Of a DNA stretch of 64,000 nt, positions 17,691 to 25,695 are shown piece after piece. Below the pieces are notes generated by a model, which saw nothing but the letters and a program-made list of their open reading frames with translations, was not told where the DNA came from and made no database searches. The stretch lies in assembly GCF_963677125.1 (NCBI RefSeq), contig NZ_OY781882.1, positions 4,920,501 to 4,984,500 of the forward strand. The letters run 5' to 3'. The DNA is from an uncultured Desulfobacter sp. Its GTDB lineage: Bacteria; Desulfobacterota; Desulfobacteria; Desulfobacterales; Desulfobacteraceae. The position numbers and the translations under genes are program-made. The stretch's first letter is position 1, and each line of letters starts with the position of its first letter.

Positions 17691-18758
17691 TCAAACAAAC
17701 AGATTAATATTGGGCAGGTTCAATGTCTGGGGCGGTGGGTCCAGAAGATGCCGTATGTTGTCGCAAAGTTCGTTCATATTTTCAGCCCGTATCAGGGATT
17801 TTAAAATGGCGTTGGAGAATTTGAAATTGGCGCAGAAATACGGGGCAAATTTTTTAAACATCTTCAGGGCAAAATGGTCTTCGTAATGATCCGTTAAAAG
17901 CCTTGCCATCTCCAGGGCAGTTTCCATATAGATGGATGGTTCCGGTTTCAGGCCTTTTGTCCACTGGGCAAAAATCCAGGGCCGGGCCACGGCCATTCTG
18001 CCTATGGATAGTCCCTGACAGCGGGTTTCCCGGATCATTTTGATCCCGTGTTCCGGGGCAAACAGGTTCCCGTTGCCAAACACGGGAATGGTGACGGCGT
18101 TGCGAACTTTTCCAATCAGCTCCCACTTGGGGCGCCGGCTTCTTCTGTCCGGAGCGACCCGGGGGTGAAAGGTCAAGGCATCTGCCCCCGCATCCTCAAA
18201 GGCCCGGGCCATGGTCACAGGGAAGTTTGGATCATCCTGCCATCCGGTTCTGAATTTAACAAAAACCGGGCATGACACAGCCTTTCTGACTGCAGCTACT
18301 ATGTTGACGGCTTTCTCCGGCGTTTTTAAAAGCGCGGCTCCGCACCCTTTTTTACAAATCGCTGCAACGGAACACCCGAAATTCAGGTCCACCCCGAAGA
18401 ATCCTTCAGCTTCAACGCGCCGGGCAGCCCGGGCCATAATTTCAGGCTCTGCCCCAAATATCTGGCAGACCGTATGGTCCAGCTCCTCAGGCCGCCAGGA
18501 AAATATATGGGAGACTTTGGGGTTTTCATGGGGAACGGCTTTGGCCGAGCACATGCCGGTAAAGAGCAGGCCGAATCCTGAAAATTGGGTCACAAGCTGT
18601 CTGAACGCGATATGCCCTAGTCCGGCCATGGGTGCAAGCACCATTCGATTGGAAATGGTTTTGTTGCCGATGGCAAGGGGGCTGAGCAGATATTGGGCCA
18701 GGTCTTGGGCCGTGCTGACGTTAGGTTCTATTGTTGTTTCAAAGATCGATTGTGTCAT
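17691..18758 (-). CDS. tRNA-dihydrouridine synthase (DusB/DusC-like)
   Basis: A 355-residue FMN-dependent enzyme reducing uridine in tRNA D-loops. Diagnostic stretches are VLAPMAGLGHIAFR, the FGCSV segment, catalytic Cys in KKGCGAALL, KFRTGW and FGNGNLF. The C-terminal helical domain is present. The frame is open further upstream to a GTG at 18872 that overlaps the previous stop as TAGTG, and another ATG lies at 18839. I favour 18758 because the conserved domain begins about 25 residues after it. The gene sits in the SPFH/zinc-ribbon operon. Confidence 0.88.
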   Translation of the reverse strand: MTQSIFETTIEPNVSTAQDLAQYLLSPLAIGNKTISNRMVLAPMAGLGHIAFRQLVTQFSGFGLLFTGMCSAKAVPHENPKVSHIFSWRPEELDHTVCQIFGAEPEIMARAARRVEAEGFFGVDLNFGCSVAAICKKGCGAALLKTPEKAVNIVAAVRKAVSCPVFVKFRTGWQDDPNFPVTMARAFEDAGADALTFHPRVAPDRRSRRPKWELIGKVRNAVTIPVFGNGNLFAPEHGIKMIRETRCQGLSIGRMAVARPWIFAQWTKGLKPEPSIYMETALEMARLLTDHYEDHFALKMFKKFAPYFCANFKFSNAILKSLIRAENMNELCDNIRHLLDPPPQTLNLPNINLFV

Positions 18759-18871
18759 TAAAATCGGCTGTGCGTGTCTACTGCAGTTTGCATATTGTAT
18801 CCATTCGCTTGTTTGCGGTTTTTTTGTTGTATCAGTCATGGTCTGTTTATGCAATATCTGCACAAGGATCA

Positions 18872-20152
18872 CTACAGGTTGTCGGACAACGCCAGGGCCT
18901 TTTTATTAATGCCAATGCCTAAATCCGGATGGATAATATCATGCTGGGATGATTTAAAAGGTAGAAAAATTAACGATACGCTTTGAGCGGTGACTTCGGT
19001 TATGGGTAAACATTCAAGAATTTCTTTTCTGGGTTTCAGCAGGGCGGCCATGGTAATGCGGATGGTCTGGACGGCCTCAGAAGCAGGCAGGTTTACAGGT
19101 TGATATAAATTATCTTCGACGGTTTGGGACAGATCCGGTTCCAACTGAGCTGATGTCAGTTGGCCCAGCAGCCTTAAAAAAATATTCGGTCGGACCTTAA
19201 ATGCCGGGCTCCAGAAATGAACAGGTTTTTTCTCCCATTCCCGGGGAATTGCCAGTGGCAGGTTTGCCATCCGGGCCAGATCCGCATGGCTGGACAGGTT
19301 CATGGGTGAAATTTGGGCGCTGATCCGCCAGAACGGCAGCATAATATCATCTTTGTGGTCAGGGGCTGCAGAACGAAATTTTATTCTTGCAAGTTTTTCT
19401 CCCTTGGCCCGCCAAAGGGAATGGCAGTTCCGGCATACCAGGACCATAGAATCGCCACTGCCCTCAAGATCCGCCCCGCAGCCGGGGCAGATGCCGGCAA
19501 TGAAATGGGTCTCACCACCGGGATGGACCCGATCAAGGTTAAAAACCGACGGATTAATCGGATTTGTCAGGGGCAGAGCCTTATTGGTCACCCCATCCAC
19601 AAGATCTTGCTGTCTGAAGTAAAACGGTGAATAAATAAGACTGAGGGTTTCGCCGATATCCTCTTTGAATGTGTGGGGCTCCGGTTTTAAACTCACTGTG
19701 GTATCTTGTAAGGCCATTGCCGAGGGCATAGGCCGAAAAAAATTTCCTTTGATACCAGGCCTGATCAATTTCATGGGTATGGCCTGGGATCTCAGTCCCA
19801 GGGAAAATGGTATCTGGGGCGGCATATCTGCCACAGCTATGGTGGAAAGATCCGTAAACCTGGGTGTGACACCCGATGCGGAACAGATATAGCGTACGCC
19901 TTTGAAACGCCAATAGGGCAGGTATATCAGTTGTGCATCCCGGGGTACTTTGGGCGAACAGGGCAGATAATACCTGGGAAATCCTTTTTGGGAAATACAG
20001 GACCGGACCCGGCAGAATTCGCACACAAAAAAACGGGTATCTTCTCCTAAAGTAATCGGGGCCCCGCACTGGGGGCATTGATATTGGACCGCGTAGCTAA
20101 TATTTTTCTCCGCATTGGTTACAGAACATTGAATCCGGCAGATTTTTTGCAC
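18872..20152 (-). CDS. zinc-ribbon protein of unknown function, SPFH-linked
   Basis: A 426-residue soluble protein I cannot name. A TFIIB-like zinc ribbon near the N terminus has CPQC then CEFC (residues ~25-50), and a second ribbon (CPGCG...CRNC) lies near residues 220-245. Between them are beta-rich segments (LIYLPYWRFKGVRY) repeated as a related block later (IMLPFWRISAQ), suggesting a duplicated domain. The start overlaps the end of the SPFH gene by 56 bp; a non-ATG start closer to the first ribbon is possible. It probably works with the SPFH protein. Confidence 0.75.
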   Translation of the reverse strand: MQKICRIQCSVTNAEKNISYAVQYQCPQCGAPITLGEDTRFFVCEFCRVRSCISQKGFPRYYLPCSPKVPRDAQLIYLPYWRFKGVRYICSASGVTPRFTDLSTIAVADMPPQIPFSLGLRSQAIPMKLIRPGIKGNFFRPMPSAMALQDTTVSLKPEPHTFKEDIGETLSLIYSPFYFRQQDLVDGVTNKALPLTNPINPSVFNLDRVHPGGETHFIAGICPGCGADLEGSGDSMVLVCRNCHSLWRAKGEKLARIKFRSAAPDHKDDIMLPFWRISAQISPMNLSSHADLARMANLPLAIPREWEKKPVHFWSPAFKVRPNIFLRLLGQLTSAQLEPDLSQTVEDNLYQPVNLPASEAVQTIRITMAALLKPRKEILECLPITEVTAQSVSLIFLPFKSSQHDIIHPDLGIGINKKALALSDNL

Positions 20153-21239
20153 CGCAATTACTGCATATTTTTTCTTTGGTCTTCTCTACAACTTGTTTTC
20201 CGCATCGGGGGCAGAATTTTGTGCCGGGTGTGATGTTTTTACCGCAATATTGGCAACGGGCAAAGATCACCTGCTGGTGACCGCACTGGGGACAGAATTT
20301 TGCATCCAAAGGAATCTGGTTTTGGCACTCCGGGCAGCTTGTGGTCTGTGCGGTCTGGTCAGCCGGTTGTCCTGCCGGGGACGGCATCTGTTGTGAAAAC
20401 ATGCCGGGCAGCATCATGCCAAGGCCTAATCCCAATCCTGCCTGGGCACCGTCCGAGGCAATCCCTTGCGGATTTTCAGCAATTTTTTCCATGGCCATGG
20501 CGGTTTTCATCTGCATCAGTTTGTTCATGTCATCAAACAGTCCTAACCGGCTTTTGTCATCAATGGCCTGCTGGACCTCGGGGGGCGGGGTAATTGCATT
20601 GATGTAAAGATGTGTCAGGGCCAGCCCGAATGCGCTGAAATCCTCACGCAATCTCTGGGCCAGTCCCTTTCCCAGTTCATCGTAATGTTCGGGCAGATCA
20701 AAAATGGAAGAGACCTTTTCTCCGATATAATCGTTGAACCTGGATACCACCACCTGGTTGAGATAATCGCTGACATCGGCACTTGTATAAATACCCTGGG
20801 TTCCTGCCAGGGTGTTGATGAACAGAACCGGCTGGACAATTTTCAAATTAAAGACCCCAAAGGCCCTGAGCCTGACTAGGCCCAGATCCTTGTCCTTGAA
20901 TGCCACTGGATCCCTTGTCCCCCATTTCAGGTTGGTAAAGGTTTTTAGATTGGCAAAAAAGACTTCCGCTTTCAGTGGGCTCTCCAAGGCCCATGGCAGG
21001 CTTGCAAATTTTGTCAGAATAGGAATATTTGCGGTTTTTAACGTGTGTCGTCCGGGACCAAATGCACCAACGGCCTTGCCCTGGTAGAAAAAGACAGCAG
21101 CCTGGCTTTCCCGGACAATAAGCTGGGCCCCAAATTTGATTTCGCCGGAACCTTTTTCCGGCAAACGGTGGACCAGTTCTTGTCCGGTTTGGTCAAACCA
21201 CTCCAGCACTTCAAGGAAAATGAGGTTGTCGGTTCCCAT
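20097..21239 (-). CDS. SPFH-domain protein with three C-terminal zinc ribbons
   Basis: A 380-residue protein of the YdjI-type SPFH family (also called virion core protein-like). The SPFH/band-7 domain spans residues ~30-230 and includes FGPGRHTLKTANIP and WGTRDPVAFKDKDLG. A Gly/Met-rich linker follows. Three Cys4 ribbons close the protein: CPEC...CPQC, CQYC...CPRC and CSNC...CNQC. There is no transmembrane helix, so it is a cytoplasmic, membrane-peripheral scaffold. It is the first gene of the minus-strand operon and overlaps the second zinc-ribbon gene. The ATG at 21239 has GGAGG upstream. Confidence 0.85.
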   Translation of the reverse strand: MGTDNLIFLEVLEWFDQTGQELVHRLPEKGSGEIKFGAQLIVRESQAAVFFYQGKAVGAFGPGRHTLKTANIPILTKFASLPWALESPLKAEVFFANLKTFTNLKWGTRDPVAFKDKDLGLVRLRAFGVFNLKIVQPVLFINTLAGTQGIYTSADVSDYLNQVVVSRFNDYIGEKVSSIFDLPEHYDELGKGLAQRLREDFSAFGLALTHLYINAITPPPEVQQAIDDKSRLGLFDDMNKLMQMKTAMAMEKIAENPQGIASDGAQAGLGLGLGMMLPGMFSQQMPSPAGQPADQTAQTTSCPECQNQIPLDAKFCPQCGHQQVIFARCQYCGKNITPGTKFCPRCGKQVVEKTKEKICSNCGAKNLPDSMFCNQCGEKY

Positions 21240-21490
21240 GGGCGCCTCCTTGCGATTTTTTTGAGGGGTTAAGTTCGAGAAAAAAGTGCTTATATTCTAA
21301 AAGAAGCAGCCAAGCGGTGTCAAATGGTATTCGGTGGGGATGGAAATTAGTCATATTGACAAGGTGTTGGACCTATATTATTTATATGCTTTTTAAGAAA
21401 TGGTTAATGTGGCTTTCAGTTTAGCTGAAGGAATTAATCCGGGTATGGTAGCGGTTTATAGCATGGGTGTTCAAGAAGGAACTTAAAGAT

Positions 21491-22462
21491 ATGCCGGATC
21501 GGCATCAGCAGGAAAAAGAGCAGTTCCGCCGCCTTTTTGGCCAGCGGGGATTTGACCGTTTTGAGGAGCGGTTCCAGATACTGGAGTCCTTTCTAAAATT
21601 GGAAGGCCATGTCAGTCTCGCCCAAATTGCAGATAAGGTCAGGCAGGATGGCCTGCGTGTGGATAATGAATTCCTCCAGCAGTGCATGGATCAGCTGTGC
21701 CGGTTCGGATTTGCCAGTCAAGTGGTGTTTGACCGGGATGAAACCATTCTCTACGAACATCGTCATCTCGGGGTGCATCATGATCATATGGTCTGCACGC
21801 AATGCGGCGCAATTATTGAGTTTAATGATGACGCATTAGAGGTCCTTCAGGAAAAACTTGCTGCTGAATACGGTTTTTTTATGCTCCAGCATAAAATGGA
21901 GATTTATGGCCTTTGTGGGCAGTGTATGGACCAAAGAGACGATTTAATACCCTTGTCCCGGGCAAGAATTGGAGAACGGGTTGAAATCGTTAATGTGGCT
22001 GCCGGCAGGAAAATGCAGATGCGATTCGCCTCCATGGGGCTTCGCACGGGTATTTTTGTTGAAATTATTTCCAATGCCATTGGGGGGCAGATTGTCATTG
22101 CATCAGATTGCAATCGGCTGATTCTGTGCGCAGGAATGGCCGCAAAAATTTGGGTTCGCCCAGGAAAGAGATCCGAGGGGGCATCCAATGATGCTACTGG
22201 CGCAGCCTTCCTGCCGTTTTCCAACGAGTCTCTGCCGATTTTTCGGATGGCTTCAGGGAAACAAGGAAGTATTGCCAAAGTAAACGGTGGGCACTTTTCA
22301 CGGCGGCGGCTGGGCAAGATGGGGTTTCACCCGGGTGTCGTTGTTCGGGTCATCAATAACAGCCCGTCGTCCGATTCCATTGAGGTTATGGTGCGGGGAC
22401 ATCGGTGTTCTCTGTCGGAAAAAGATGCCTCGAAAATTTTTGTTGAGAACATCACGCCGTAA
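21491..22462 (+). CDS. Fur-family regulator fused to two FeoA domains
   Basis: A 323-residue fusion. Residues ~17-85 form a winged helix. Residues ~86-145 carry the Fur metal sites (HHDH at 96-99, Cys102, Cys105, Cys142, Cys145). Two FeoA (SH3-like) domains follow at ~152-224 (MRFASMGLRTG) and ~248-322 (RRLGKMGFHPG). Fur represses iron genes with Fe(II), and free-standing FeoA supports the FeoB iron transporter. No feoB is beside it. The ATG at 21491 has AAGGA 8-10 bp upstream; a GTG at 21467 would add eight residues. A hairpin terminator lies about 105 bp downstream. Confidence 0.85.
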   Translation: MPDRHQQEKEQFRRLFGQRGFDRFEERFQILESFLKLEGHVSLAQIADKVRQDGLRVDNEFLQQCMDQLCRFGFASQVVFDRDETILYEHRHLGVHHDHMVCTQCGAIIEFNDDALEVLQEKLAAEYGFFMLQHKMEIYGLCGQCMDQRDDLIPLSRARIGERVEIVNVAAGRKMQMRFASMGLRTGIFVEIISNAIGGQIVIASDCNRLILCAGMAAKIWVRPGKRSEGASNDATGAAFLPFSNESLPIFRMASGKQGSIAKVNGGHFSRRRLGKMGFHPGVVVRVINNSPSSDSIEVMVRGHRCSLSEKDASKIFVENITP

Positions 22463-22566
22463 TTTTTTTACATCCAAGACGGGGAAAGGTCGGTTCCCTG
22501 CATTGCACAAATCATGAAAATCTTAGTGTCAAACGATTAAGATTGAAGCTGGTAGCGAACGATTGC

Positions 22567-22592
22567 AACACCTTGCATGATAAGGTGTTTTT
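22567..22592 (+). terminator. rho-independent terminator after the Fur-FeoA gene
   Basis: AACACCTT pairs with AAGGTGTT around a seven-base loop, followed by a short T run. It lies between the Fur-FeoA gene and the SH3b gene. Confidence 0.7.
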
Positions 22593-22643
22593 CTGATATA
22601 CCGAATACGTTGTGATTGAAACTGGAGTTGACCGGAGATATTT

Positions 22644-23099
22644 ATGGATCGTGTGAAAAAAGAACATTTTCTATTAATTTTAGCTTGTTGTCTTTTTATT
22701 TTTCTGTGGGCCGGTATTGCGTCGGCCTCGGAACGGTTATCGGTGAAATCCTCTGTTGCAAATCTGAGAAACGGTTCAGGGACCAAATATAAGGTGCTGT
22801 GGCAGGTGGAAAAATATCATCCTTTTCTTGTAATCAATAAAAAAAAAGATTGGTACGAGGTCAAGGATTTTGAAGGGGATACGGCCTGGATTCATAAAAC
22901 CCTGCTGGGGAAAACGGATACAGTGATTTCCACAAAATCAAAGTGCAATGTCCGCTCAAAACCCGATAAATCCAGCGACATTGTGCTCAGAGTTGAGAGG
23001 GGAGTTCCTTTCAAAGTGATCAGTCGTAAAGGAGACTGGATTAAGATTGAGCATGCTGATGGCGAAGTCGGTTGGATATATAAAAGCTTGGTGTGGTAA
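22644..23099 (+). CDS. secreted SH3b-domain protein
   Basis: A 151-residue exported protein. A signal peptide (hydrophobic residues ~9-26, ending ASA) is followed by two bacterial SH3 domains (residues ~32-85 and ~92-150). Each has the NLRNGSGTKYKVL or NVRSKPDKSSDIV signature and a closing W(I/Y)xK strand. Bacterial SH3 domains usually bind peptidoglycan peptides. It precedes the TPR gene by 28 bp and may be co-transcribed with it. Confidence 0.85.
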   Translation: MDRVKKEHFLLILACCLFIFLWAGIASASERLSVKSSVANLRNGSGTKYKVLWQVEKYHPFLVINKKKDWYEVKDFEGDTAWIHKTLLGKTDTVISTKSKCNVRSKPDKSSDIVLRVERGVPFKVISRKGDWIKIEHADGEVGWIYKSLVW

Positions 23100-23127
23100 A
23101 TAAATAATTTTTATAAGGTAATATTTC

Positions 23128-23823
23128 ATGGCAAATCAAGGTGTATCAAATGAGCGAAAAAAAGAACTGGCTCAGATGGATCCGTTCCAGGAGAGTCTGA
23201 ATAAGTTTGTCAAATGGGCTGCTGCTCACAAAAAATTATTGATGATTTCAACCGGCGCGCTGGTTGGGGTGGTGGTTGTTTTTTCTGCGATTATGTTCAG
23301 CTTTAAGCAGTCTGAAATCAACGCATCGGAACTGGCTGCCAAAGCCTATGAAACATATGAAGAACAATATTCCAAAGACCGTGATGTCCGCAACGGCTAT
23401 GATGCGGTTAAAGATGATTTTCAAACGCTTTTTGATGAATATCCGAACACAAGTGCCGGGCGCTTGGCACTGATTAACTTTGGCAAGATCTGTTTTGATG
23501 CCAAAGACTATGATCAAGCATTTGATCTGTATTCCAAGGCTCTGTCAACTGTGGGGGACAAGGCCGGCGTCAAGAATTTTTTACTTTGCGCTATGGGAAC
23601 CATTTGTGAATTGAAAAATGATCTGGAAAAGGCAAAATCTTATTACTTGCAGGTGGATGAGGGTGAATCAAGCCTTTTGAAGGATGATGCCCGGTTTTCC
23701 CTGGCATTGCTTTATGAAAAACTCAACGATGCGGATGCCGGGCGTCAGATGTACGAAAAAATTGCTGAAAGCCCGGGGACTTCCATGTATAAGGACATAG
23801 CTCAGGCCCGGATCAATAAATAG
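23128..23823 (+). CDS. single-pass TPR protein, YfgM/BamD-like
   Basis: A 231-residue protein anchored by one membrane helix (residues ~37-57, LLMISTGALVGVVVVFSAIMF). The periplasmic part contains tetratricopeptide repeats (residues ~95-225), for example SAGRLALINFGKICFDAKDYDQAF. The layout matches YfgM, an ancillary chaperone of the Sec translocon, and similar TPR_21 proteins. The stop codon TAG is directly followed by a 127-bp palindromic repeat. Confidence 0.82.
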   Translation: MANQGVSNERKKELAQMDPFQESLNKFVKWAAAHKKLLMISTGALVGVVVVFSAIMFSFKQSEINASELAAKAYETYEEQYSKDRDVRNGYDAVKDDFQTLFDEYPNTSAGRLALINFGKICFDAKDYDQAFDLYSKALSTVGDKAGVKNFLLCAMGTICELKNDLEKAKSYYLQVDEGESSLLKDDARFSLALLYEKLNDADAGRQMYEKIAESPGTSMYKDIAQARINK

Positions 23824-23950
23824 TGTTTGAACAAAAAGCCACCCATCTGCGGCGTTGCAGAAAAATTTGCAATCCTCACATACATTAGTATGCTCCGGTT
23901 ACAAATTTTTCAGCGCCTTGCTTGCATCTGGGCAACTTTTTGTCCAAACA
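23824..23950. repeat. 127-bp palindromic element abutting a stop codon
   Basis: Ends TGTTTGAACAAAAAG and CTTTTTGTCCAAACA are near-perfect inverted repeats. The internal AAAAATTTGCAA/TTACAAATTTTT arms and the central CATAC-ATTA-GTATG loop extend the hairpin over the whole element. It begins on the base after the TPR gene stop. Long palindromes of this design are dispersed in Desulfobacteraceae genomes as far as I recall. Confidence 0.75.
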
Positions 23951-23971
23951 TTGTGTATATAGGTGTAAACT

Positions 23972-24004
23972 AAAAAAGGCTGCCTGGGCGGGGCAGCCTT
24001 TTTT
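23972..24004. terminator. strong bidirectional terminator
   Basis: AAAAAAGGCTGCC pairs with GGCAGCCTTTTTT around a seven-base loop. A runs on one side and T runs on the other allow termination in both directions between the convergent TPR and sigma54-regulator genes. Confidence 0.88.
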
Positions 24005-24285
24005 AGAAAAGGAAAAAAAGATGAAAAAACTAACCTTGGTTAGTGATAATTATTAAATGCAATTCTCCTGCCATATGATTTGATTTGATCCTTAAGATTT
24101 ATAACTATCTGAAAAGTATTAATTTATTTTTATTGTTTCTGAAAGATGCGATGGCCGCCCATGTGGGCGTGGCATGAATGCGTTCAAGATTTTGAACGTT
24201 AATCGGGCAGTTTTTTTAAAAATAGAGCGTGACCCAGAAATAAAGATCTTTTCTGCGGTTCAATATTTTGAACCCTGATTCTCTG
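24005..24285. other. convergent intergenic region with two matching palindromes
   Basis: No convincing gene is present. A tiny ORF at 24021 (MKKLTLVSDNY) has AAGGA upstream but only 11 codons. GTTCAAGATTTTGAAC (24182-24197) and GTTCAATATTTTGAAC (24258-24273) are the same 16-base palindrome with a one-base change. They lie just past the 3' end of the regulator gene. Confidence 0.5.
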
Positions 24286-25677
24286 TTATTTATTATGAAG
24301 GTTTAACTCCTTGTCTATATTGAATTTTTTTAGCTTTTGATTCAATCCGCTTTTCCCGATACCAAGGAGCTTTGCTGCTTTGGTCTGGACGTTACCTGCC
24401 TTCTTCATTGCCCGCAGGATCATCCTTTTTTCCACTGCGGCAAGGGTTTCGGATAGGCCTACGCCATCAGGGATGCCGTCAAGCTGAAGTGTGCCGGATT
24501 TGGGGCTGCGGATCTTGGAAGGAAGGTCTGAGGCTGTGATTATGCTGCCCGGGGCCAGGATGACAGCCCTTTCAATGACATTTTCTAACTCCCTGACGTT
24601 GCCTTTCCACTCATAGTCGCACAGTCGCTGGACGGCTTCTTTGTCAATATCGGTCACAATCCCGGCAGCCTCCGGCCCCTGGGTGTATTTTTTTATGAAA
24701 TGATTAATAAGCAAAGGAATGTCCTCCAGTCGGTCACGCAAGGGGGGGATATTGGCTTTTACTACGTTGAGACGATAGTACAGGTCTTCTCTGAAGTTGC
24801 CTTTTTTGACTTCATCTTCCAGGATTTTGTTGGTAGCCGCAATGAGCCTGAAGTCCACAGGTATGCTTACGGTGCCGCCAACCCGCTCCACGGTACGTTC
24901 CTGGAGCACCCGCAACAGTTTAACCTGGAGCGGCATGGGCAACTCTCCGATTTCATCCAAAAAAAGTGTGCCTTTGTCTGCCATTTCAAACCGGCCTTTT
25001 TTCATCCCCACCGCTCCGGTGAACGCCCCTTTTTCATGCCCGAAAAGTTCGCTTTCCAGAAGAGATTCAGCAAAGGCCGAGCAATTCACCGCAACCAGGG
25101 GCTGGTCTTTGCGCATGCTGTTGTAATGAATCGATTTGGCCACAAGTTCCTTGCCGGTGCCGCTTTCTCCTTCAACGAGTACCGAGGCACTGGTCGGGGC
25201 CACCTTTTTGATGATTTCGTATAGCCCCTGCATGGGCTTGCTTTTACCAATGATGTTGTCAAACTGGTATCGGGACTGGATGGCATCTTTTAAAAGCGTG
25301 TTCTCCCGGACAATTTTGGACATGGACAGTGCTTTGGCAATATGAGCAATGAGCGCTTCGTTTTCAAACGGTTTTAAGATAAAGGTGTAGGCCCCCTTGT
25401 GCATGGCCTCAACAGCCTTTTCCACGCTGCCGAATGCTGTCATGATGATCACCGGAAGATCCGGTTTGATCTGTTTGGCCTTTTCCAACAGGTCAATGCC
25501 GGACATGCCCGGCATCTTGACATCGGATAGAACCAGGTCAATGGGTTGAGAAGTTAAAATGTCCAGTGCTTCCATGCCGCTTGACGCGGTGAACGGGGTA
25601 TAGCCTTCTTCCGACAGCACCTCTCCTATAATCATTGGGTAGTGTTTTTCGTCATCAACAATCAATATCTTTTCCAT
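24286..25677 (-). CDS. sigma54-dependent response regulator (NtrC family)
   Basis: A 463-residue transcription activator. The receiver domain (residues 1-120) has the phosphoacceptor Asp in LVLSDVKMPG. The AAA+ domain (residues ~140-375) has Walker A GESGTGKE, the canonical GAFTGA loop and Walker B (TLFLDEIGE). The C-terminal Fis-type HTH (ILRAMKKAGNVQTKAAKLLGI) binds DNA. It lies 18 bp downstream of the histidine kinase, and both diverge from pilMNOPQ. That position resembles pilS/pilR, but no -24/-12 promoter is obvious before pilM. Confidence 0.92.
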   Translation of the reverse strand: MEKILIVDDEKHYPMIIGEVLSEEGYTPFTASSGMEALDILTSQPIDLVLSDVKMPGMSGIDLLEKAKQIKPDLPVIIMTAFGSVEKAVEAMHKGAYTFILKPFENEALIAHIAKALSMSKIVRENTLLKDAIQSRYQFDNIIGKSKPMQGLYEIIKKVAPTSASVLVEGESGTGKELVAKSIHYNSMRKDQPLVAVNCSAFAESLLESELFGHEKGAFTGAVGMKKGRFEMADKGTLFLDEIGELPMPLQVKLLRVLQERTVERVGGTVSIPVDFRLIAATNKILEDEVKKGNFREDLYYRLNVVKANIPPLRDRLEDIPLLINHFIKKYTQGPEAAGIVTDIDKEAVQRLCDYEWKGNVRELENVIERAVILAPGSIITASDLPSKIRSPKSGTLQLDGIPDGVGLSETLAAVEKRMILRAMKKAGNVQTKAAKLLGIGKSGLNQKLKKFNIDKELNLHNK

Positions 25678-25695
25678 TAATCACTCCCGGATATT

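Noticed and set aside
20581..20620. frameshift between the SPFH domain and its zinc ribbons
   Set aside because: The frame is continuous from 21239 to 20097 and all ribbons are in phase.
24021..24056. 11-codon ORF MKKLTLVSDNY
   Set aside because: Very short and positioned after a strong terminator with no downstream gene on the same strand.
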